Source: Beijerinckiaceae bacterium (GTDB lineage: Bacteria > Pseudomonadota > Alphaproteobacteria > Rhizobiales > Beijerinckiaceae). Taken from it: a stretch of 64,000 nucleotides of DNA. The position numbers were made by a program, and so were the translations under genes. This document shows positions 8,056 to 16,276 of this stretch, piece after piece. Within the stretch, counting starts at the first letter, position 1. Each line of letters begins with the position of its first letter. The DNA lies in the NCBI GenBank assembly GCA_947452455.1, contig CANGBX010000005.1, forward strand, positions 1 to 64,000, written 5' to 3'. The notes under the pieces were generated by a model that made no database searches, had not been told where the DNA came from, and saw only the letters and a program-made list of their open reading frames with translations.

Positions 8056-9081
8056 TTACTTGATCAAGTCGCCAGCTTTTTTGGCGATCTCTGCTGAGAC
8101 TTTGTAGGAATCAACAACGACTTGTTGGATTTCCTCGCCCTTGACGGGCGTGATTTCCAGCTTCGCCTTGTCGGTCTCTTCCAAAAATTCCTTGTCGTGC
8201 ATGGTCGCCCAGAAGCCGTCACGCAAAGCCTTCACACGATCAGCTGGCACATTGGGCGGCGCCATAAAGGGGCGGCCCATCACCTGACGGGCAAAGATGA
8301 GCTTCAGAATTTGCTTCTGCTCATCGGTCTTGGCCGCGTCCATTACAGACGGCACATTCGGCAAATCGGGATGTTTGGCCATCGACAGCTGAACGATGAC
8401 ATTGATCTTCTTGTCGTCGAGCCACTTTTGCTGCGTCGATTTCACGCTCGACCATGACCAGCCGCAACGGCCCTGCACTTCGCCGCGTTCCATGGCAAGG
8501 TTGACGTCATTGCCGCCCGGATAGCCGATGATGACTTTCATCTTCGTGTCGAGCACGCCGTTGAGCACACGCGGGAACTGATCGGTATCAGCGCTGCCGC
8601 CCGTGCCGCCCACGATCAGCTCTTTCGTGATGAGGTCATTGTAATTCTTGACCTCCGATGTGTGCCAAGCAACGCACACAGAGACTTCATCATTGGCTGA
8701 GCCGATCCAGTTGAACTTGGTGGCATCAAATTGCGTGCCTGGCAGACCAAAGAGCGGATCGAATGCCGCGCCGCGCGCGACTGTGCCGATGGCTGTGCCG
8801 TCCTTGGGGGCCACGTTGTAAATGTAATTGGCGGCGCGCAGCGAGCCCGCACCTGGCATGTTGGTCACGATCACAGTTGGATTGCCCGGAATGTGGCGAC
8901 CGTAAAAGCGTGACAGCATGCGCGCATAGACGTCATAGCCGCCGCCGGTGCTATAGCCGACATAGATGTTGACCGTCTTGTCCTTGAAAAACTCAGCCTG
9001 CGCGAGAGCTGCGCTCGAGCCTGCCGTCAGAGACAAAGCAAGCGCACCCGCGCCCATCATGTTCATGCGAAACGTCATCAT
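8056..9081 (-). CDS. TctC/Bug-type periplasmic substrate-binding protein
   Basis: A 341-residue extracytoplasmic solute receptor of the tripartite tricarboxylate transporter (Bug) family. A signal peptide runs to about residue 28 (MNMMGAGALALSLTAGSSAALAQA). The mature part has the family pattern: VNIYVGYSTGGGYDVYARMLSRF, then NMPGAGSLRAANYIYN and APKDGTAIGTV. The start is taken at 9081 with a purine-rich AAAGGAAA site; the 49 extra residues of the longer frame do not look coding. No TctA or TctB membrane gene is adjacent, so it must pair with a transporter coded elsewhere. Ligands in this family are usually carboxylic acids. Confidence 0.85.
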   Translation of the reverse strand: MMTFRMNMMGAGALALSLTAGSSAALAQAEFFKDKTVNIYVGYSTGGGYDVYARMLSRFYGRHIPGNPTVIVTNMPGAGSLRAANYIYNVAPKDGTAIGTVARGAAFDPLFGLPGTQFDATKFNWIGSANDEVSVCVAWHTSEVKNYNDLITKELIVGGTGGSADTDQFPRVLNGVLDTKMKVIIGYPGGNDVNLAMERGEVQGRCGWSWSSVKSTQQKWLDDKKINVIVQLSMAKHPDLPNVPSVMDAAKTDEQKQILKLIFARQVMGRPFMAPPNVPADRVKALRDGFWATMHDKEFLEETDKAKLEITPVKGEEIQQVVVDSYKVSAEIAKKAGDLIK

Positions 9082-9292
9082 CAAATTTCCTTTTTGAGGC
9101 CCGCCCTGCATCAGGGGGCCGGTCGTCGGTTGGGGGGAGGTGCGACCGGTCTGGACCGGCATGGTCTCTAGCCCAAAAGTCTTATATCCGGCAAGGTCGA
9201 AGGTGCTTTGCAACGAGGTGTTTAGCATGGATGGCTGGTCGTAAATGCGTGAGATTGTGGCAGGCAGGCCGGACGGGGCCGATAAGGGGCTG

Positions 9293-10084
9293 ATGATGAG
9301 GCAGGCGCGGGTTGATTACGAGGTGCGGGACGAGGTGGCGCGGCTGACCCTCAACCAGCCGCACAAGCTCAATGCCATGTCTTTCGACATGTGGTCTGCA
9401 TTGCCGCAGCTCGTCGCGCGCGCTGTGGCGGATGACAGCGTGCGCGCCATTGCGGTTGAGGGCGCTGGCGAGAAAGCTTTTTGCTCCGGCGCGGATATTT
9501 CGCAATTCGGCGAGAAGCGCTCGAGCGAAGAGGCGGTAGCAGCTTATGAAGAGGCGGTGCGCGCCGGACTTGCCGCTTTGTCCGAATGCGAAAAGCCGAC
9601 ACTCGCGCTCATTCGCGGCATTTGTTTTGGCGGCGGGCTTGCGCTGGCAGCCTCTTGCGATTTGCGGCTGGTGTGTGAGGACGCGCGTTTCTCGATTCCT
9701 GCGGCCAAGCTTGGTTTGGGGTACGCTTTTAACAATCTTGATTTTCTCGTGCGTCGCATCGGGCTCGGCGCGGCGGCGGATATTTTCTATTCTGCGCGCC
9801 AGTTCGATGCGCATGAAGCGCTGCGTCTGGGCATTTCCAGTCAGGTCTGGACCGAGACGAATTTCAATGCGGAAGCCGAGGCCTATCTCGCGCGTCTGGC
9901 TGCCAATGCACCCCTCACATTGCGCGCACTCGCCATCTCTTTTCGAGAACTCGCTAAACCCGAAGCCGAGCGCAATCGCGCGCGTGCGGATGCAGCCGTG
10001 GCGGCTTGCTTTGCCAGTGAAGATTATCAGGAAGGTCGGCGCGCATTTGCCGAGAAACGCGCGCCGAATTTCAAAGGCCGTTAA
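9293..10084 (+). CDS. Enoyl-CoA hydratase/isomerase family protein
   Basis: A 263-residue crotonase-fold enzyme. It shows the LTLNQPHKLNAMS N-terminal strand, the first oxyanion-hole segment AFCSGADISQFG and the second one GICFGGGLALAASCDLRL. Members hydrate or isomerise enoyl-CoA thioesters in fatty- or aromatic-acid breakdown. The start is taken at the ATG at 9293 (a second ATG follows at once), after GATAAGGGGC; an upstream ATG at 9245 would add 16 residues. Its stop shares three bases with the stop of the convergent copper gene. Confidence 0.85.
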   Translation: MMRQARVDYEVRDEVARLTLNQPHKLNAMSFDMWSALPQLVARAVADDSVRAIAVEGAGEKAFCSGADISQFGEKRSSEEAVAAYEEAVRAGLAALSECEKPTLALIRGICFGGGLALAASCDLRLVCEDARFSIPAAKLGLGYAFNNLDFLVRRIGLGAAADIFYSARQFDAHEALRLGISSQVWTETNFNAEAEAYLARLAANAPLTLRALAISFRELAKPEAERNRARADAAVAACFASEDYQEGRRAFAEKRAPNFKGR

Positions 10085-11019
10085 TGGTGATGGGAATGGT
10101 CCATCATTTCTTTGGCCCCGCCTGAGGGCGCAGCTGCGCCCATGCCCAGCACATTGAAGGTCACTGGCACATCGCCCGCTTTTTCAAATTTCAGCGTGCC
10201 GGAGAAAGATGCCCCTTCTTTCAAAGGCTGTTTGAGCCCCATCAGCATCAGGTGATAGCCGCCGGGCTTGAGCTCCACGCTTTGTCCGGGGGCCAGTGTG
10301 AGGCCATCGCTCAGGGCGCGCATTTTCATCACGCCATTGTCCATCGCCATTTCATGCACTTCGATGCGATTGGCGATATCTGTCGCGCCGCTGAGCAGAC
10401 GATCGGGTGCAGAGCCCGTATTGGTGAGGCGCAAATATCCTGCACCGACATTGGCACCATTGGGTGTCGCGCGTGACCAGACTTGCTCAACCCGCATCGT
10501 GCTTTGCTTTTGCGCAGCCGCGACACGCAGAACAGGGGCTGGGGCTCTGGTTGATTGTCCAGCCTTGGGCACATCAACCCAGCGCCACTCACCCTTCTCG
10601 CAAGTCTGCACAACGGGCAGATAAATCGGACCGGATGCTTCATCGCGTAATTGGCCGACGAAAATGAATTCATCATATTCGCCATCCTGCACGCGCCCGC
10701 CCGACCAGGTGATTTTCTTCACACCCGAGGTGATCTCTTTGCCATGCGCGCTGATCGGCTTGGTATAGGGAGCATTTTCAACGCTGAGCTGCCAGCCGGC
10801 TTTCGGCATGGGGCGCACAAGCGCCAGTGCTTCTGGGATTTCAACGCTGAAAGAAGTGGTCGGCGAGCCGCCATCGCAGCCATGACCAAGGCGCAGCACG
10901 CCTTTGTAAGATTGGCCGGCCACAGCCTCAGGCTTTTCAAGAGTGACATGGGCCTGCACGGGAAGCGCAAGCAAAGAGGCGGCACAGGCCGCAAGCAAGA
11001 AACGAGACATGAGAGACAT
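10081..11019 (-). CDS. YcnI-like (DUF1775) and PCuAC copper chaperone fusion
   Basis: A 312-residue secreted protein joining two copper-binding modules. After a signal peptide ending LPVQA, the predicted mature N-terminus is H24 in HVTLEKPEA, the YcnI hallmark in which the first histidine with a glutamate holds Cu(II). From about residue 155 comes a PCuAC domain: EVHEMAMDNGVMKMR and GGYHLMLMGL, the His/Met Cu(I) motif that serves cytochrome oxidase copper loading. A His-rich tail (DHSHHH) ends it. The start is taken at 11019 (alternatives 11052 and 11010). It lies directly downstream of the DUF2946 gene. Confidence 0.85.
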   Translation of the reverse strand: MSLMSRFLLAACAASLLALPVQAHVTLEKPEAVAGQSYKGVLRLGHGCDGGSPTTSFSVEIPEALALVRPMPKAGWQLSVENAPYTKPISAHGKEITSGVKKITWSGGRVQDGEYDEFIFVGQLRDEASGPIYLPVVQTCEKGEWRWVDVPKAGQSTRAPAPVLRVAAAQKQSTMRVEQVWSRATPNGANVGAGYLRLTNTGSAPDRLLSGATDIANRIEVHEMAMDNGVMKMRALSDGLTLAPGQSVELKPGGYHLMLMGLKQPLKEGASFSGTLKFEKAGDVPVTFNVLGMGAAAPSGGAKEMMDHSHHH

Positions 11020-11056
11020 CCGAAACGAGTGATCTGTTGGTGAGAGGTTCACAAAA

Positions 11057-11431
11057 TCAGATCATCGGTGGCGCGCGTGCGCCGGGTCCTCGCTCAAGGG
11101 GATGAAGATGGTGCGCCGCATAGCTGATGGGCGTATGCAGAATAATCTCGGAGCTGCGCGCCAAGCTGGGAAGACCAGAGCCGGGCAAGAGACCAATGGC
11201 TGCATGGGACTGGAGGCATTGCGCCAAGCAGAGGCAATCAGGATGGGCGTCTTTGGGATCAGGCACATGCGTGCCAAGGCCGATCTCGGCGCAGAGCGGT
11301 GCACTCTCGGGATGGAAGGCGGAAGCTGGCGCGGCGCCCGTCAGAAAGGCCTGCAAGACGAGCGCATAGAGAGCGAGGGCCGGGAGCCCTTGCCGCAGCA
11401 AATTTTGAAATGCTGACCAAGTCTTGCGCAT
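11057..11431 (-). CDS. DUF2946-like membrane or secreted protein
   Basis: A 124-residue protein with one N-terminal hydrophobic segment (LPALALYALVLQAFLTGAA) followed by a Cys/His-bearing region (PDCLCLAQCLQSHAA) and a C-terminal GPGARAPP, a pattern I associate with DUF2946 proteins found beside copper genes. The start is taken at the ATG at 11431; the longer frame to 11542 adds 37 residues. It ends 37 bases before the copper-fusion start on the same strand, so the two are likely co-transcribed. The CxC...C and His residues make metal binding plausible but unproved. Confidence 0.6.
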   Translation of the reverse strand: MRKTWSAFQNLLRQGLPALALYALVLQAFLTGAAPASAFHPESAPLCAEIGLGTHVPDPKDAHPDCLCLAQCLQSHAAIGLLPGSGLPSLARSSEIILHTPISYAAHHLHPLERGPGARAPPMI

Positions 11432-11556
11432 GGCGCGAACAGAGCCCCGAAAAGCCGCTGGGGTCAAGCCGCCCGCGAGGATGTGATGGGCGAAAACCAG
11501 CCACCGGAACAAACGCGCCCGTTTGCGGAGTGCAAGGGCCAAGTCATTGAAAAGAA

Positions 11557-11633
11557 TGGTCGGAGTGAGAGGATTCGAACCTCCGACCCCCTCGTCCCGA
11601 ACGAGGTGCGCTACCAGGCTGCGCTACACTCCG
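11557..11633 (-). tRNA. tRNA-Pro (anticodon CGG)
   Basis: A complete cloverleaf on the minus strand, 77 nt with an encoded CCA end (11559-11557). The acceptor stem CGGAGTG pairs with CACTCCG; the anticodon stem CCTCG/CGAGG closes the loop TTCGGGA, giving anticodon CGG; the T arm carries GGTTCGAATCC. It is divergent from tRNA-Gln, 222 bases away. Confidence 0.97.
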
Positions 11634-11855
11634 ACATCTGGCGGGGCGTGCCCGCCGCTGGTGAGGGGCCTTATAGCGATGCGGGCAGAGGGGGGCAAGG
11701 GCCTAAGGGCTTGAGAGGGCCCGATTTACGGCTCACAAGCGGCCTCTCGTGCCGCCTTGTTTTTCTTGGGAAAGGATGAGGTTGCGGGCGAGCGCCTGCG
11801 CCATTATGGTCCGCGCGCTGGTCAGAACCGAATCTTCTGAAATCACAGCACATGT

Positions 11856-11930
11856 TGGGGCGTCGCCAAGCGGTAAGGCAGTGGATTTTGATTCCACCAT
11901 GCGGAGGTTCGAATCCTCCCGCCCCAGCCA
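11856..11930 (+). tRNA. tRNA-Gln (anticodon TTG)
   Basis: A complete 75-nt tRNA with an encoded CCA. Acceptor TGGGGCG pairs with CGCCCCA; the anticodon stem GTGGA/TCCAC closes the loop TTTTGAT, giving TTG; the T arm is GAGGTTCGAATCCTC. The stop codon of a convergent coding frame starts at the very next base (11931). Confidence 0.97.
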
Positions 11931-12485
11931 TTACCTCTCTACAAACAGGCTCTCGGCCTTGGTATCTGCTAGCCGCGTCTCGACATTGCCGAGGAGCGCT
12001 TCAACATGGGCGCGCAAATCGGCGATCCAGCAGCGCGCGGCATCGAGGTCTCGCGTGCGTGCCGCAAGTTCCGTCTCCAACTCGTCAGCATGGGCGAGGG
12101 CCGCGGCTTTGAGGGCTTCATTCTCTGCGCGCAGCGTTTCGACTTCTGCACGCAGCGCATCGGCTTCCGCGCGGGCTTGCTCTGCGTCTTGGCGCAAAAA
12201 ATCGACGCTGCGAACGGCTGCATCCGTCAATGAGCGGTTGCGCTCAACCAATTGGTCGATGGTGGAGGCAGCCCGCTTCACAAAATCAAGGGTGGCGTGA
12301 ATCTGCTCGGCCTCTGGCTCAAGCTCGTCAATCGGGCCTTTGCTTGCCGTAAAGTCGCCACGTGCCGCTGCAATCACATCGCGCAAAGCCGCATCCAGCG
12401 CCGACAGGTCGGGGACCGGGCGCTCCCCTTCAGGGGCTGGGCGGGACTGTTCTTCGAATGACAAAAGCAAGCTCCGGCGAATCAC
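11931..12485 (-). CDS. Hypothetical coiled-coil protein
   Basis: A 184-residue, Ala/Glu/Arg-rich cytosolic protein. From about residue 85 on it has long heptad-like runs (DAVRSVDFLRQDAEQARAE, then ADALRAEVETLRAENEAL), so a coiled coil is likely; the first 60 residues are more polar and Pro-containing. There is no signal peptide or membrane segment. I do not recognise a named family. The start at 12485 is not backed by a strong ribosome site. Its stop codon directly abuts the tRNA-Gln 3' end. It is divergent from the CDP-sugar operon. Confidence 0.55.
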   Translation of the reverse strand: MIRRSLLLSFEEQSRPAPEGERPVPDLSALDAALRDVIAAARGDFTASKGPIDELEPEAEQIHATLDFVKRAASTIDQLVERNRSLTDAAVRSVDFLRQDAEQARAEADALRAEVETLRAENEALKAAALAHADELETELAARTRDLDAARCWIADLRAHVEALLGNVETRLADTKAESLFVER

Positions 12486-12651
12486 TTGCGCGATTATGCG
12501 CGCGAGCGTGCCGAAGCGTCAAAGCCAAGGTGATAGAGCCGGTGCAAAAGCTTGCTGAAGCAGAGTTTGAGCGTTAGCCTCGTTCTATTCTTAGAGTCTG
12601 GGCTGCGGCTGACGCTGCGGTCATTTTTAGATTTTTATTTTGAGGCATTTC

Positions 12652-13422
12652 ATGAAGGCGGTCATTCTCGCCGGCGGCTTGGGCACGCGGCTGACAGAAG
12701 AAACCACACTGCGGCCCAAGCCCATGGTGGAAATCGGCGGTAAGCCCATTCTCTGGCACATAATGAAAATCTATGCCGCGCACGGCATTTGTGATTTCAT
12801 TATCTGCCTTGGTTACAAGGGTTATTTTATCAAGGAATTTTTCGCCAATTACATTCTGCACATGTCCGATGTGACGATTGATCTGGGTGCGCGCACATTT
12901 GAAGTGCATCGCGCAGAGAGCGAGCCGTGGCGTGTCACGCTGATTGACACAGGCGAAAAGACGCAGACCGGCGGGCGTTTGAAGCGCATCCAATCGCACC
13001 TCAAGGAGGATGAGCACTTTGCCATGACCTATGGCGATGGTCTGGCTGATATCGACATCACAAGTGAAATTGCTTTTCACAAAGGGCACGGCCGCTTGGC
13101 AACATTGGCAGGCGTGCGACCCGGCGCGCGTTTTGGCGCGCTTGAACTTGATGGCACGCGCGTCTCGGCTTTTCATGAAAAGCCGGTGGATGAAGGGCGG
13201 CGCATCAATGGTGGCTTTTTCATTCTCTCGACCCAAGTGTTCGATTTGATCGAGGGCGATGAGACCGTCTTTGAAGGCGAGCCATTGGAGCGTCTGGCTG
13301 CATCCGACCAGCTGCGAGCTTTTTTGCATGACGGCTTTTGGCAGCCGATGGACACTTTGCGCGACAAAATGTTGCTCGAAGAGGAATGGCAAAGCGGCAA
13401 GGCCCGCTGGAGGGTGTGGTGA
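12652..13422 (+). CDS. rfbF: Glucose-1-phosphate cytidylyltransferase
   Basis: A 256-residue nucleotidyltransferase that makes CDP-glucose from CTP and glucose-1-phosphate, the first step to CDP-deoxyhexoses of the cell surface. The N-terminal MKAVILAGGLGTRLTEET...RPKPMVEIGGKPILWHIM is the nucleotide-binding signature, and the length equals the family's usual 257. The ATG at 12652 follows TGAGG. The end overlaps the rfbG start, showing one operon with the next two genes. Confidence 0.93.
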   Translation: MKAVILAGGLGTRLTEETTLRPKPMVEIGGKPILWHIMKIYAAHGICDFIICLGYKGYFIKEFFANYILHMSDVTIDLGARTFEVHRAESEPWRVTLIDTGEKTQTGGRLKRIQSHLKEDEHFAMTYGDGLADIDITSEIAFHKGHGRLATLAGVRPGARFGALELDGTRVSAFHEKPVDEGRRINGGFFILSTQVFDLIEGDETVFEGEPLERLAASDQLRAFLHDGFWQPMDTLRDKMLLEEEWQSGKARWRVW

Positions 13423-14474
13423 CACCTGCGTTCTGGAAAGATCGTCGCGTTTTTGTGACGGGCCATACGGGTTTCAAGGGCGCGTGGCTGGTGGCGCTGT
13501 TGCACCATCTGGGCGCGCGCGTCACAGGCTATGCTTTGGATCCGCCGACCAGCCCCTCTCTTTTTGAAGCTGCCCATTTGGCCGATTGCGTTGAGGATTT
13601 ACGTGCCGATGTGCGCGATGCGCAAGCGGTTGAAGATGCGATGTGTCAGACGGATGCTGAAATTATTATTCATCTCGCTGCGCAATCGCTGGTGCGTACC
13701 TCTTACAAAGATCCGCTTGATACTTATGCGACCAATGTCATGGGCACGGCGCATGTGTTGAATGCTGCGCATCGTGCCATGTCCGCTGTTGTTCTCATTG
13801 CCACGACTGACAAAGTCTATGCGCACGGCGCGCTGGACCGCCCTTTTCGCGAAGATGACCCGCTCGGCGGGCAGGCTGATCCCTATTCGGCGAGCAAGGC
13901 CTGTGCGGAAATGGTGGCGGCGCAATATGCGCAAACACTTGGAGAGACATGCTCCGTGCTCACCGCGCGTGCTGGCAATGTGATTGGCGGGGGTGATTTT
14001 GCGGATGATCGCATCTTGCCTGATGCGGTGCGGGCTTTCTCGCGCGGCGAGAGGCTTGCACTGCGCTATCCGCAAGCAGTGCGCCCCTGGCAACATGTGC
14101 TTGATCCGTTGATCGGCTATCTCACGCTATGTGAGCGCAGTTTTAAAAAATCCCATGAATTTTCCGGCGCGTGGAATTTCGGCCCCGATGCTGATCATGA
14201 ATGGAGCGTCGAAGAGCTGGTGCAGGATTTTGCACGCCATTGGCCCGGTGCCGCTTGGCAATGGCAGGCAGGCTTGCATCCGCCTGAAACGCATATATTG
14301 CGTTTGGATTCTTCCAAAGCGCGTGAGCGGCTTGATTGGCAATGTCGCCTCTTGATGGAAGAGGCTTTGCGCTGGAGCGCTGATTTCTATCAAGCGATGG
14401 CGCGTGGTGTAGATGTGCGCGCACTCATGCAGCAGCAGATTGAGGATTATCTCGCAAAATGCGCATCCTTCTGA
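13416..14474 (+). CDS. rfbG: CDP-glucose 4,6-dehydratase
   Basis: A 352-residue extended short-chain dehydrogenase that converts CDP-glucose to CDP-4-dehydro-6-deoxyglucose. It has the Rossmann motif VFVTGHTGFKGAWL near the N-terminus, the catalytic TTDKVY segment, and the YSASK Tyr-x3-Lys pair around residue 160. The start is a GTG at 13416 (13419 also possible) after GGAGG, overlapping the rfbF stop; the longer frame runs back into rfbF. The next gene starts 16 bases inside its end. Confidence 0.92.
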   Translation: MVTPAFWKDRRVFVTGHTGFKGAWLVALLHHLGARVTGYALDPPTSPSLFEAAHLADCVEDLRADVRDAQAVEDAMCQTDAEIIIHLAAQSLVRTSYKDPLDTYATNVMGTAHVLNAAHRAMSAVVLIATTDKVYAHGALDRPFREDDPLGGQADPYSASKACAEMVAAQYAQTLGETCSVLTARAGNVIGGGDFADDRILPDAVRAFSRGERLALRYPQAVRPWQHVLDPLIGYLTLCERSFKKSHEFSGAWNFGPDADHEWSVEELVQDFARHWPGAAWQWQAGLHPPETHILRLDSSKARERLDWQCRLLMEEALRWSADFYQAMARGVDVRALMQQQIEDYLAKCASF

Positions 14475-15352
14475 CAGGCGCAAGCGGCTTTTTGGGTCGC
14501 GAGATTGCGCGTGAATTACGCGGGCGCGGACATCGCGTGGCGGGCATGTGCCGCCGTTTGGGTGGTCAATCGGCAGATGATTTTCTCGGTGATTTTCTGA
14601 ACCTCAAAGAATGTGCGCCCTTCATCCATGATTTTGCGCCGCAAGTTCTCATTCATTGCGGCTGGTCGGGCGTGCCGGTGGCAACCCGTGATTATCTCTC
14701 CCAATATGCCAATGTGCCCGCCAGCGTGGCGCTGGCTGATCTGGCTGTTGATGCGGGTGCTGAAGTGATCATCGGCATCGGTACGCAAGCCGAATATGGC
14801 TTGCCAGTGAAACCTGTGCGCGAGGATTCCCCCACGCACCCTGTGACGCATTATGGCATTGCCAAGCACGCTGCAGGGGCGGCACTTCTGCGCCTTGCTC
14901 AGCAAAGGGATGTGCGCGGCATCTGGTTGCGTCTCTTTGGTCTTTACGGCCCGCGCGAGACAGCGCCTTCCATGCTGCCTTGGTTGGCGCAGCAATTTGC
15001 GCAAGGCTGCACGCCTGATCTCACGCCTTGCACGCAAGTTTGGGATTATCTGCATGTGCGCGATGGTGCACGCGCGGTGGTTGATCTGGTCGAGACTTCG
15101 GCCGAGGGGCTGTTCAATCTGGCAAGTGGTTATGCGTCGCCGTTGCGCGAGACCGTGCTGCTTTTGCGCGATCTCATGGCTCCGCAGATCGAGCCCCGTT
15201 TTGGTGCTGTGCGCTTCGGCCCAGAACAGGTTCATTGTCTGGCGGCAGATATTTCGCGCCTCAGTGCCGCCATTTCATGGAAGCCGCAGATTTCTCTGGA
15301 AGAGGGGCTTGCAGAACTGGCTCTGGAGGCTTTCAGCGTGGCCTCTTCCTGA
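14459..15352 (+). CDS. NAD-dependent epimerase/dehydratase, probable CDP-4-dehydro-6-deoxyhexose reductase or epimerase
   Basis: A 297-residue extended short-chain dehydrogenase: MRILLTGASGFLGREIARELRGRGH binds the nucleotide, and HYGIAKHAA provides the Tyr-x3-Lys pair around residue 138. It overlaps rfbG by 16 bases. The likely substrate is the CDP-4-dehydro-6-deoxyglucose made by RfbG, reduced or epimerised to a CDP-6-deoxyhexose. The 3-dehydrase RfbH needed for 3,6-dideoxy sugars is not in the window, which argues for a 6-deoxy rather than 3,6-dideoxy product, but that is inference. Confidence 0.78.
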   Translation: MRILLTGASGFLGREIARELRGRGHRVAGMCRRLGGQSADDFLGDFLNLKECAPFIHDFAPQVLIHCGWSGVPVATRDYLSQYANVPASVALADLAVDAGAEVIIGIGTQAEYGLPVKPVREDSPTHPVTHYGIAKHAAGAALLRLAQQRDVRGIWLRLFGLYGPRETAPSMLPWLAQQFAQGCTPDLTPCTQVWDYLHVRDGARAVVDLVETSAEGLFNLASGYASPLRETVLLLRDLMAPQIEPRFGAVRFGPEQVHCLAADISRLSAAISWKPQISLEEGLAELALEAFSVASS

Positions 15353-15405
15353 TATGCTAGGTCCGCAAGACGCGCGATAAGGCGCGCGATATTTGAGAGG
15401 GGCGC

Positions 15406-16254
15406 ATGAGCGGGTCGCAAATCCAGATCGAGAAAGATGTCGTCTATGCGAGCCACGAGGGCGAGGCGCTCAAGGGCACGCTTTATCGTCCCGCGGGTGC
15501 GGGGCCTTTCCCCGCCATTGTCGCTCTGCATGGTGGCGGTTGGCGACAGGCCTCACCGACCGTCTATCAAAATCTCGGGCCATGGCTCGCGGAGCGCGGC
15601 TATCTCGTTTTTGCGCCAGTCTATCGCAGCGCCAAAGCAGGCGCGCCGTCCTATCCCAAGGCTGTGCATGATGTGCGCGCCGCTGTGCAATTTGTAAAAG
15701 GCGCCGGGCTTGGCGCTGATCCCGCGCGTGTGGCTTTGATGGGTGAGAGCGCGGGCGGCCATCTCGCCGCGCTTGTCGGTCTGGCTGGTGAAGAAGCGCT
15801 TTTTCGCGAAGGCCAGCCCAAGTCTGACCACAGTGCTTTGTCGAGCGAAGTGAAAGCGATCATTTCCATTTACGGCGTGTTCGATCTTGTCGCACAATGG
15901 AAACACGATCTGTCTTTGCGCCCCGCGGGTCAGAATATTGTCGAACTATTTCTGGGCACGATTCCTTCCAAAGATCGGCGCATTGCTTTTGATGCATCAC
16001 CGATGTCTTACGCGATCGAGCGCCTCAACAAGCCCGGCGTCTTTTTGGCTTGGGGCACGCAGGATGATGTGGTCGATCCGGCCAAACAATCTGTGCCTTT
16101 CCTTGAAGCACTGAAAGTCGCGGGCTTTTGGGTGCGCACGGCTATTGTCGAAGGCGCGCCGCATTATTGGGCGGGTGATCCGCTGGCAGAAGAAGGATCA
16201 CATTCGGCTTTCTTCGCCCATCGTCTGCTGCGCTTTTTGAAAGCGCGTCTCTGA
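15406..16254 (+). CDS. Alpha/beta hydrolase (esterase/lipase-like)
   Basis: A 282-residue serine hydrolase of the hormone-sensitive-lipase/BD-FAE type. It shows the oxyanion HGGG at residues 42-45, nucleophile S115 in GESAGG, a likely acid in DDVVDP, and a late catalytic His in GAPHYW. No signal peptide, so cytosolic. The ATG at 15406 follows GAGAGGGGCGC. It is 22 bases ahead of pobA on the same strand, so it may free 4-hydroxybenzoate or another aromatic acid from an ester for PobA; that link rests on position only. Confidence 0.8.
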   Translation: MSGSQIQIEKDVVYASHEGEALKGTLYRPAGAGPFPAIVALHGGGWRQASPTVYQNLGPWLAERGYLVFAPVYRSAKAGAPSYPKAVHDVRAAVQFVKGAGLGADPARVALMGESAGGHLAALVGLAGEEALFREGQPKSDHSALSSEVKAIISIYGVFDLVAQWKHDLSLRPAGQNIVELFLGTIPSKDRRIAFDASPMSYAIERLNKPGVFLAWGTQDDVVDPAKQSVPFLEALKVAGFWVRTAIVEGAPHYWAGDPLAEEGSHSAFFAHRLLRFLKARL

Positions 16255-16276
16255 TTACACGGTTCTGGAGTTGGTT

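Noticed and set aside
11557-11930. Genomic island or attachment site at the tRNA pair
   Set aside because: No integrase, no direct repeat of a tRNA 3' end and no change in composition beside the tRNAs.
11749-12300. A 183-codon Ser/Arg-rich frame on the plus strand
   Set aside because: It runs through tRNA-Gln and opposite the coiled-coil frame; the low-complexity Ser/Arg/Ala content is typical of a shadow.
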